62,420 nucleotides of DNA from assembly GCF_913778135.1 (NCBI RefSeq), contig NZ_CAJYVU010000131.1, positions 1-62,420 of the forward strand, given 5' to 3'. The stretch's first letter is position 1; the number at the start of each line of letters is the position of its first letter. A program made the position numbers and the translations under genes. Shown piece after piece: positions 41,102-49,000 of this stretch. The stretch comes from an uncultured Sphingomonas sp. (GTDB lineage Bacteria > Pseudomonadota > Alphaproteobacteria > Sphingomonadales > Sphingomonadaceae). The notes beneath the pieces were generated by a model, which was not told the DNA's origin, did no database searches, and saw only the letters and a program-made list of their open reading frames with translations.

Positions 41102-41163
41102 CATGTGCGGATCATCCGGCCCAGCCGCGATCCGTCGAAAAAAGTCGGAACCTCCCGCACATG
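41102..41163 (-). promoter_or_regulatory. Inverted repeat in the leader of the giant gene
   Basis: CATGTGCGG (41102-41110) and CCGCACATG (41155-41163) are perfect inverted repeats 44 bp apart, just upstream of the ATG at 41093 and abutting its GGGGGA ribosome-binding site. They could pair in the mRNA leader next to the ribosome-binding site, or be two operator half-sites. Confidence 0.4.
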
Positions 41164-41223
41164 CGGAAGTTATAATATGTTGCTTTGTAGCCGATCGGCT
41201 CGCCTAGCGCCTTAACTGTGCGT

Positions 41224-42297
41224 TCATATTCCTTGACTGTGCGTCCCGGATTGCGCGTCCGGTGTCGCGGCCTTTGCGCGCCGAACCGCGCTAGCGGTGG
41301 TGCCGAACGCGGCGCGGAATGCGCGTGCGAAATGCGCTTCGCTGGCAAAGCCGAAGGCGAACGCGATCGCGCCGATCCGGCGCTCGTCCGCTGCATCCTC
41401 CAACGCAGCCCGCGCGCGTGCCAGCCGGCGTTGCAGGATGAAGCGCGACACCCCGCCGAACCGCTCCATCACGCTGTAGAGCTCGGATCGCGACACGTTG
41501 AGCTTGCCCGCCAGCCACGCCGGATCGAGTTCGGGCGAGCCGATGCGATCGTCGACCAATTGCCCGGCGCGGTGGATCAGCCGCGCATCGGGCGCGTCGG
41601 GCGCGCCGGCCTTTCCGCCCCCGACCGCAGCGGTCAACAGCGCGACGAACGCCTGCTCCATCGCCGGGGCAGTGTCGGCTGGCAGCAGCGGCAGCGCCTC
41701 GCCCAATGTCTCCATGAAACGCGCGAGCATCGTCGCGGCCGGTCCCGCCAGGACGGCACCATGCCATTCGGCCGCATCGCGTGCCGGAAAGGCGGCGCGC
41801 GGCAGCGCGATGTTGATCACGTCGCGCCGCTCATGATCGGTGACCGTGAACGGCTGACCATAATCCAAGATCATCACCGTACCTGGCAGGCTGGTCACCA
41901 CCCGTCCGCCCGCATTTCCCGATGCCGTTCCGCGACGGATGTACTGCACGTTGACCGACCCGTAGCGATCCTCCGCGATCCGCGCCGCGGTACGTGTCGA
42001 GCGCCGGGCACTCGCCTCCAGCACCAGCACGCTGAACGTGTTGAGCCGGTATGCGTCCAAGGTCGCCTCGAACGGCTGGAGAAAATCGGTCGCCAGAACG
42101 TCGTCGAGCCGCTCGCGATAGGCGCGGCGTGCCTCGTCCTCGTCCATTCCCACAGTGCAGAACCGCGCACGGTGCAGCGCGCCATGTGACGACCGGGCGA
42201 GCGGGCGAGCGGTCGGCGCCGCGACCGACGACCGCGACGGTGCTGTCGCCCGTGTCAAACTGATGCTGGTGGATGCGCGATGCGCCGTCTCGGACAT
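41224..42297 (-). CDS. AraC family transcriptional regulator
   Basis: 357 residues. An N-terminal cupin-like ligand domain (FTVTDHERRDVINIALPRAAF, about 150-170) of the AraC_binding_2 type, then two helix-turn-helix motifs: LDPAWLAGKLNVSRSELYSVMERFG and RIGAIAFAFGFASEAHFARAFR, ending FGTTASAVRRAKAA. It is divergent from the MFS gene across 205 bp and 130 bp upstream of the giant RTX gene on the same strand, so it may control either. It looks like a paralogue of the AraC protein at 43696. Confidence 0.88.
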   Translation of the reverse strand: MSETAHRASTSISLTRATAPSRSSVAAPTARPLARSSHGALHRARFCTVGMDEDEARRAYRERLDDVLATDFLQPFEATLDAYRLNTFSVLVLEASARRSTRTAARIAEDRYGSVNVQYIRRGTASGNAGGRVVTSLPGTVMILDYGQPFTVTDHERRDVINIALPRAAFPARDAAEWHGAVLAGPAATMLARFMETLGEALPLLPADTAPAMEQAFVALLTAAVGGGKAGAPDAPDARLIHRAGQLVDDRIGSPELDPAWLAGKLNVSRSELYSVMERFGGVSRFILQRRLARARAALEDAADERRIGAIAFAFGFASEAHFARAFRAAFGTTASAVRRAKAATPDAQSGTHSQGI

Positions 42298-42502
42298 GCG
42301 CGTAATTTCTCAGGCCGGATCGGCTCCGACAATGCCTAGGCGTCTCAATTTTCCTTCCTATTTCTAATCATTATCCGGCAATTTCCGTTGCTATGGCCGG
42401 TGATGCGCCGGCAGATACGAGCCTGTCTTCTTAGCCCATGGGAACAGGTTTCTGCCGTTTCGCTCCTTCCCTGCCGCTAGCCCCGCCGCCACTCCTGCCG
42501 TC

Positions 42503-43699
42503 GTGACCTTGCTGCTGCTCAACATGGCCGCGACGACCGACCGCATAGTGTTCGCCGCGCTGGCCCCTGCGCTGTCCGAGGCGCTGCGGTTGAGCGACCG
42601 GCAACTGGCGCTGGTGGTCGGCCCCGCATTCGGCATCGCCTATGCCGCCGCGCTGCCGTTCGCGGGCTGGCTGGTCGACCGGGTCGGCGCGCGGCGCGTG
42701 CTGGTCGGCTCGGTGCTGGTGTGGACGCTGGGGTTGGTCATCTCGGCGTTGGCGGGGATGGGAGCAGGCACCGGCGCACGAGCACTGCCGCTCCTGCTGC
42801 TCGGCCGCAGCATTACCGGCGTGGGTCAGGCAGCCCTCACCCCCGCCGCCTTTGCGCTGATCCTAGGCAATGCCGCGCCGGCGCATGTCGGGCGCGGCCT
42901 GACTCTGTTCACGGGGGCGGGGACGCTCGGGCGCGGGATCGCCTTTCTCGCTGCGGGCGTGCTGCTGGGCGCGTTCAATGGCTTGGGCGGCATGCCATCC
43001 TGGTCGGCGACGCTGCTGACGCTGGCGGCGGGCAATATCGTCTTCCTCCTCGTCGGCACGCGGTTCGTCCACGGCGGTGTTCCCAGCAAGCCGGTCGCCT
43101 GGTCGATCCTAGCGCGCTGGCTGCGCACGGCGCCGCTCAGGATCGGCACAGCGGTCATCTCGGCGCTCGGCACCGTTGTCATCGCGCAGGGGCTGTCCGC
43201 CTGGATCGCGGTGGTGCTGGTGCGCGCGCACATGACCACGCCCGCCAAGGCGGCGCTGCTGATCGGCGCGGTCGGCACGATCGCAAGTCCGGTCGGCCAT
43301 GTCGCGGGCGGCGCGCTCACCGACAGCGGACGATTGGGTACGGGCGGCATCATGGCGGTGATGCTGCTTTGCGCGCCGCTCACCTGGGCGTTCGTCGTCG
43401 CACCCAACCTGCCGATCGCGCTCGTGGTGCTGAGCCTAGCGCTGGTCGCCGCAGGCATCGCCGGTGGGATCGGACTTGTGCGCGTCCAGCGGCTGATCCC
43501 GCCCGAGGTGCGCGGCACCGCCAATGGCCTGTTCATGACGCTGGTCGCGCTGGTCGGGATCAGCGGCGGGCCGCTGCTGGTGCCGCTGCTGTCGGCCGAT
43601 GTTGGTCTGGGGCTAGCGGCGACGGTGTTGCTCGCCACGCTGATCGCGGCGCTCGCCGGGCTGCTGGCTGATCGCGGCACGGTCGTGGTGGCGCGATGA
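42503..43699 (+). CDS. MFS transporter
   Basis: 398 residues, twelve predicted membrane helices. The loop between helices 2 and 3 has GWLVDRVGARRVLVG, the classic MFS motif A (G-x-x-x-D-R-x-G-R-R). The N-terminus TLLLLNMAATTDRIVFAALAPALSEALRLSD is typical of drug/H+ antiporters or hydrophilic-substrate exporters. It starts with GTG at 42503, with no better in-frame start. The stop overlaps the next AraC gene (ATGA), so the regulator is co-translated and may report on the transported compound. Confidence 0.85.
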   Translation: MTLLLLNMAATTDRIVFAALAPALSEALRLSDRQLALVVGPAFGIAYAAALPFAGWLVDRVGARRVLVGSVLVWTLGLVISALAGMGAGTGARALPLLLLGRSITGVGQAALTPAAFALILGNAAPAHVGRGLTLFTGAGTLGRGIAFLAAGVLLGAFNGLGGMPSWSATLLTLAAGNIVFLLVGTRFVHGGVPSKPVAWSILARWLRTAPLRIGTAVISALGTVVIAQGLSAWIAVVLVRAHMTTPAKAALLIGAVGTIASPVGHVAGGALTDSGRLGTGGIMAVMLLCAPLTWAFVVAPNLPIALVVLSLALVAAGIAGGIGLVRVQRLIPPEVRGTANGLFMTLVALVGISGGPLLVPLLSADVGLGLAATVLLATLIAALAGLLADRGTVVVAR

Positions 43700-44670
43700 G
43701 CGCCGCGGGGTACCGTTTCTCAACCGCAGGCCGACAGTCGCACGATGCGTTCGACCAATATCATTCGATCTTCGCAGCGGGCGCGGAGGCGACGCGCCAT
43801 GCCGACGCCTTCGAGGCCGAGCTCACCGGTTTCGAATTCACGCGGATGGTGGTGCACAGGCGTCGCCTTGTTGGCGTTCGCCACGTCCGCGATGCGGCGC
43901 AGGTTCGCCGCACCGACTTCTCGCACTTCACGCTTACCTTGTGCCTGAGCGGCACGGTAGCCGCGGTCGTCGACGAGAATGAGCGAGTGTTGCTGCCGGG
44001 CGAGATCCTGTTGTGCGACATGACCCGGTCGGGCGTGATCCAGATCGACGGCGCGGAGACGATCACCGCCGCTGTCGCACGCGAAGTCGTGGAAGCGGCG
44101 GGCGGCGAGCCGCGACGTTTCAACGGCCTGATCCTAGACCGCGCGCGGGCGGCGCCGCTCGCGCGGCACCTCACCGCCCTGACCCATCCCCCATTGCTCG
44201 AAACGCCGACCGGGTCACCTGAGGAGGAGGTTGCCGATCGCCTGCGCGACATTCTAGCGGGGCAAGCGACAGCAGCGGCGCAGCGCGCGCGCGCACGCCG
44301 CCTGCTCGGCGCGCATCGCATCATCGAGGCGCGGCTGGACGATCCGACGTTCGACGCGAGCGAACTGGCGTCGGCGTTGCGGATGTCGCGCGCGACGCTC
44401 TACCGCGTGTTCGAGCCGCTTGGCGGGGTCGCGGCGCATCTGCTCGACCGCCGCCTGACGCGGCTGCGCCGGCTGCTGGCGAATGGACGCGGCAGCGCGC
44501 TCGCGCCGCTGGTGGCGCGGGTCGGGCTTGTCAGCGACAGCCACGCGAGCCGCGTCTTTCTCGACCGCTTCGGCGAACGACCCGGTCGCTTTGCGACGCG
44601 CAACCGTGAGATAAGCGATGCGCAGCGTGCCGCACAGGCGATGGTGATATGGACCGGGCTGCTGGCCTGA
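43696..44670 (+). CDS. AraC family transcriptional regulator
   Basis: 324 residues. The N-terminal domain has a sensor-like stretch (RRTDFSHFTLTLCLSGTVAAV), and the C-terminal HTH contains FDASELASALRMSRATLYRVFEPLGG, with a degenerate second HTH (LAPLVARVGLVSDSHASRVF, then FGERPGRF). It overlaps the MFS stop by 4 bp and ends 12 bp before the nucleotidyltransferase gene, so MFS, AraC and nucleotidyltransferase may be one transcript. Confidence 0.85.
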   Translation: MSAAGYRFSTAGRQSHDAFDQYHSIFAAGAEATRHADAFEAELTGFEFTRMVVHRRRLVGVRHVRDAAQVRRTDFSHFTLTLCLSGTVAAVVDENERVLLPGEILLCDMTRSGVIQIDGAETITAAVAREVVEAAGGEPRRFNGLILDRARAAPLARHLTALTHPPLLETPTGSPEEEVADRLRDILAGQATAAAQRARARRLLGAHRIIEARLDDPTFDASELASALRMSRATLYRVFEPLGGVAAHLLDRRLTRLRRLLANGRGSALAPLVARVGLVSDSHASRVFLDRFGERPGRFATRNREISDAQRAAQAMVIWTGLLA

Positions 44671-44682
44671 TCGGATGATACA

Positions 44683-45864
44683 ATGATCGAAATCAGCTCG
44701 GAACTGCGCCTGATCGCCGCCTGCGTGCGGCCGCTCGCCGATGAGCGCCGGTTGGACGCGATCCGTAATGCGGCGAGCGTGCCGTTCGATGCGGAGCTGG
44801 TCGTCACGCTCGCGCATCGCCACCGGGTGGAAGGCTTCGTCGAGCAGGGGCTGACAGCAGCCGGCGTCGAGCTTCCGACGCCAGCGACCAGGCGTCTTGC
44901 CACCAGCGCCGCAGCCGCGCGCCTGAGAACGCTGCGTAGCGCAGGCGAGGAAGTGCGCGTCGGCCGGGCCTTTGCCGCGGCCGGGATCGACGCGATCTTC
45001 ATCAAGGGCGCGACCTTGGGCATGCGCGTCCACGGCACAACCGCGCTCAAGACCTCGTGGGACGTTGACGTGCTGGTCGCGCGTGACCGGCTGGACGCCG
45101 CGGGAGCGGTTCTGCGTGATCTCGGATATCAGCTCTGGGTGCTGGGCGGGATCGAGGATCCGGTAAAAGTACGCCGCTACCTCGCCGCTAACAAGGAGGC
45201 CGAATGGCGTCATGCCGAACGTGACACCGTGGTCGAGCTCCATACCGAGCTGGCCGACAACACCGCTGCGATCCCGACGATCGGATTGGGCTCCCCGCGC
45301 GAAACGGTGGAACTGACACCGGGCGGATCGCTCGCTACCCTCGCCACCGCGCCGCTGTTCGCCTACCTCTGCTATCACGGTTCATCGCACCTGTGGGCGC
45401 GGCTGAAATGGCTGGCGGATGTCACCGCACTGCTTCGGGACGAGGACATCACGCGGCTCTACAACGAGGCGGTCGCGTTTGGCGCAGGGCTAACGCCCGG
45501 TGTTGCGATCCTGCTCGCGCATGAGTTGCTCGGACTGGACGCCCCTGCGCCGCTGCTAGACCGCATTCGATGCGATCCCACGATACAACGGCTGCTGCGC
45601 TACTCAATTGCCGCAATCATCGCGGAACAGGATGAGCGTGGACGGCTGGCACGACCGTTTCGCGAACTGTTCGCCTACGCGCGCGCGCAGGCCTGGCTGG
45701 TGCCGGGCACGGCGCACCGCCGCAGCTCGATAAGACGTTTCCTGATGCGCCCCTACCTGCCCCATCATCTCGCCGTTCCACGCTGGGCGGTTCCTGGCGT
45801 AATCCTGGGCGGGTTGCCAATCCGATTATTGTTGCGCCCACTCCGGTTGCATCGCGAGCGCTAG
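44683..45864 (+). CDS. PF14907-type nucleotidyltransferase
   Basis: 393 residues. The nucleotidyltransferase core is read in IFIKGATLGMRVHGTT (Lys108-Gly109) followed by SWDVDVLV (Asp127 and Asp129, the D-x-D metal pair). This layout is that of the uncharacterised nucleotidyltransferase family PF14907. Members are found in lasso and other RiPP clusters that also carry HPr-kinase homologues (for example the pseudomycoidin cluster, where kinase and nucleotidyltransferase act on the same peptide). It is convergent with the second candidate precursor peptide, 74 bp away, which supports a tailoring role. The activity here is inference. Confidence 0.8.
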   Translation: MIEISSELRLIAACVRPLADERRLDAIRNAASVPFDAELVVTLAHRHRVEGFVEQGLTAAGVELPTPATRRLATSAAAARLRTLRSAGEEVRVGRAFAAAGIDAIFIKGATLGMRVHGTTALKTSWDVDVLVARDRLDAAGAVLRDLGYQLWVLGGIEDPVKVRRYLAANKEAEWRHAERDTVVELHTELADNTAAIPTIGLGSPRETVELTPGGSLATLATAPLFAYLCYHGSSHLWARLKWLADVTALLRDEDITRLYNEAVAFGAGLTPGVAILLAHELLGLDAPAPLLDRIRCDPTIQRLLRYSIAAIIAEQDERGRLARPFRELFAYARAQAWLVPGTAHRRSSIRRFLMRPYLPHHLAVPRWAVPGVILGGLPIRLLLRPLRLHRER

Positions 45865-45881
45865 GCAAGTCTCATCAACGC

Positions 45882-45918
45882 GCAGGGCCGGCGCGGATGT
45901 GATCCGTGCCGGTCCTGG
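45882..45918. terminator. Hairpin after peptide 2 and the nucleotidyltransferase
   Basis: 17-bp arms (45882-45898 and 45902-45918) with a terminal mismatch, two G-T pairs and a 3-nt loop, lying between two convergent genes. It is homologous to the hairpin at 30622-30659. Confidence 0.75.
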
Positions 45919-45937
45919 TGGTCGTGTAGGTGTGTGA

Positions 45938-46063
45938 TCAGCTGGTGGTGAAGCTGCCGTCGCCGGTCTGGCGGGTGCCGACCTCGGCCTGACCGGCTGC
46001 GATCTTTTCGACGGCCGGGCGGATCCAGGGCTTGCGGGCGGGCGTGGTGGTGGTCTTGGTCAT
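45938..46063 (-). CDS. 41-residue peptide, candidate lasso peptide precursor 2
   Basis: Near copy of the peptide at 30679-30807. The last 27 residues (from Arg15) are identical; differences are confined to the N-terminal leader (one residue shorter, Thr-rich, Ile for Val after the Trp). The ATG at 46063 has AGAAGGGGAA upstream and lies 27 bp behind the serralysin-like gene. It keeps the W-I-R-P-A-V leader motif, a single Asp in GTRQTGDG, and the C-terminal Ser. The nucleotidyltransferase gene is convergent beside it and the lasso B2/C/B1 genes lie 8 kb away past the protease gene. An alternative is a small regulator or inhibitor of the upstream RTX protein, but known serralysin inhibitors are larger and periplasmic. 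Confidence 0.6.
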   Translation of the reverse strand: MTKTTTTPARKPWIRPAVEKIAAGQAEVGTRQTGDGSFTTS

Positions 46064-46090
46064 GTGTATTCCCCTTCTGCTTTGTTCGGG

Positions 46091-49000
46091 TCAGGCGATG
46101 ATCGTCTGGTGGTGGTCGAGCGGTGCTGCGTCGGCGAGCGGTGCGACGATGCCGCTGTTGCCGCCTCCGAATGCCTCGACGGTGACCGGCGCACCCGGAT
46201 CGGTGCGGATCACGAGGTCGGAGCCGGCCTGGTAGCCGTCAACACCGTCGGTGTTGACGACCAGGAAGGTCTGTCCTGCGTAATCGCCCGAGCTCGCGGT
46301 GAAGAACACGCCGTTCGTGCCCGTCAGCGCCGTACCGACCGCCTGTGACAGATCGGCGTCGAAGCTGCCCTGCGACAGCTGGCCACCGCTCTGGTCGGTG
46401 AAGCTGGCATAGGTCTGACCGTTCACCTGGATCGTGTCGCTCGCGCGATCGAAGTCGAGGATCGTGTCGAACCCGATGCTCGCCGAGTCAGCGGCGCCGT
46501 TGAACACGAACGTGTCGCGCCCAGCCCTGCCCGTCATCGTGTCGTGGCCCAGACCGCCGAAGATGATGTCGTTGCCGGCACCCCCGATCAGCGTGTCGTT
46601 GCCCGAACCCGACAGGATGCGCAGGTTGCCGTTCGTCTCCGCACTGCCGTCGATCGTGAGGTCGGCGAGCACCGGCCCCACCTGATCCTGGAAGCTCGTC
46701 ACCGCAGTGATCGTCTTGGTCTCGCCGGCATTCACCCAGCTGTCGTCGACCGTGATCGCGCCGTAGGTGTTGATCGTGCCGTTCGGCCCGCGCAGGAGCG
46801 CTGCCACCTCGACATCGACGCGCGCATCGAGCGTCAGGGGAGCCGAGAAGCTGTCGAAGCCGATCTGGTCGACCCCTGCGCCACCGACCACCGTGTCGCT
46901 CGCCCCGAACCGGTCGGGTCCGAAGAAGAATGCGTCGCTGTTGGCACCGCCCGTCAGCGTGTCGGTACCCGCTCCACCGAAGAACAGGAACGAGCCGTCG
47001 GTTTCCGCCGAGCCGTTGAAGGTCAGCGTGTCGCTCGCACCCAGGCCGCCACCGAACACGGTGAACACCTGGCCCGCCGCGACCGTCGCGTCATTCGACA
47101 CGATGTCGTACTGACCGCCCGCGAGCACCGCCAGCACCTCGACGTTGGTCAGCGTGCCGACCTCGAGCACCAGCCGGTTGGCACCGGTGTAGTTGCCCTG
47201 CAGCGCGACCTGGTCGTTGTTGCCCGCGCCCGCATCGATCCGGTCGGCACCGGTCAGTGCCGCACCAGCGTAGATCGCGTCGTTGCCCGCACCCGTCGCC
47301 AGCGTCACCGCACCCGTCTTCCCCGACAGGTCGTACGTAGCGGCACCGTTGGCCGATGGGGTCAGCACCACGCCGTCGGCGAAGCGGTAGCGCTCGACGT
47401 TGGTGAAGGTCGTCGTCTCGCCGCCCGCGTTGCGCGTGAACGTAACCGCGCTGCCACCTTGCGAGATCGTGTAGTCGGCATAGTTGCCCACCAGCACGCC
47501 GGTGTCAGTGCCCGCACCGCCGTCGATGAAATTGGTGCCCAGGCCACCCGCCAGCGTGTCGTCACCCGCCAAACCACGGATGATGTCATCGCCCGCGCCG
47601 CCATCGACGATGTTGTCGTTGGCATCGCCGACGAACTGGTCGTCGCCCGCACCCAGAACCGCATTCTCGAAGCCCGACACCTGATCGATGCCGCCCTGTG
47701 CGCCTGCGCTCACCTGTCCATCGGTCAGGTTTATCAACACCGCGTCGGTCAGATCGCCGTAGAACAGCGTATCGATACCATCGCCACCGATCAGCACGTC
47801 GTTGCCGGCGCCACCCGAAATCGTGTCGTTGCCAGCGCCACCTTCGATCCGGTTTGCGCCTGCATCACCGGTCAGCACGTCGCCGAACGCCGAGCCAACG
47901 AGGTTCTCAATCCCGCCAAGCGTGTCGTCGCCCATGCCGGTGGTCTGTGCACCCGCCAGCGCCAAGTTAACGGTCACGCCGACGCCCGCGCCCGAATAGT
48001 CGGCAGTATCGATGCCCGCGCCACCCAGCAGCGTGTCGTTGCCGGAACCGCCGACCAGCACGTCGTCGCCGTCACCGCCCGAGAGCGTGTCGTCGCCTGC
48101 ACCGCCGTCGAGGCGGTTAGCGCCCGCGTCACCGGTCAGCGTGTCGGCGAACGTGGAGCCGATGACATTCTCGACCCCCGTGATCGTGTCGTTGCCGATG
48201 CCGGTCGCCTGCGCGCCGGCGATCGAGAGGTCGACCGTCACGCCAACGGTCGCGTCGGCGTAGCTGGCGGTGTCGGTGCCCGCACCGCCAATCAGCGTGT
48301 TGTCGCCGCTACCGCCGAGCAGCAGGTCGTCGCCGTTGCCGCCGTCGAGCGTGTCGTTGCCGGCAAGGCCGATCAGCGTGTCGTTGCCGTCGCCACCCGA
48401 GAGCACGTCCGCCTTGGATGCGCCGGTCAGTGTCTCGTCCAGCGCGCCCTGACCGGTCAGGTTGAGCGAGCCGATCATGCCGTCGAAATTGTAGGCAGTA
48501 AGGCCGCCGGTATAGGCACCCGTCAGCCGCGCGATCGTGACGAAGCCGTTCGTCGTGCCTGCACCGTCGCGGTCGGCCTGGAACAGCAGGTCGGTGCCGT
48601 CCTGCAGCAGGCGGAAATGACCGCTGTCGAACATGTCCTGCGTGACGCTGGTCAGCCCGGTGAAGTTGGTGGTGTTGACCCAACTCGTGGCTGCGAATGC
48701 ACCACCGCTGGTGGTGCGCAGTTCGAACCGGTCGCCCGAATTGCCGACGGTGAAGTCGCGCACCACGGTTGCACGCGCCGTGGTGGTGGCCGCGGCACCG
48801 CTGCCGGCGAGCTGGATCGTGTCCTGTCCCGCGCCGGTCGTAATGTCGTAATCGTTGACTCCGGCACCGCCCAGAGTGCTGATGCTGAGCAGGTCGTTGC
48901 CAGTGCCGAGGTCAACCACCGCCGCATCGACGCCGGTAAGCACCACCCGGTCATCGCCGCTGCCGGCAGATACCGTGACGTTGTCGAGGAAGCGCGTGCC

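Larger units (their letters stand above)
45876..47490. repeat. Copy 2 of the duplicated cassette
   Basis: Closely similar to 30615-32250: hairpin, peptide gene, intergenic ribosome-binding region and the C-terminal module of the RTX gene. The two copies are in the same orientation, about 15.3 kb apart, and have diverged mainly at third codon positions. Confidence 0.8.

Noticed and set aside
36552..41207. Long plus-strand frames (688 and 791 residues) opposite the FG-GAP/VCBS protein, and similar ones at 33531 and 46544
   Set aside because: All are repetitive Arg/Val/Asp-rich antisense readings of RTX and VCBS repeats.
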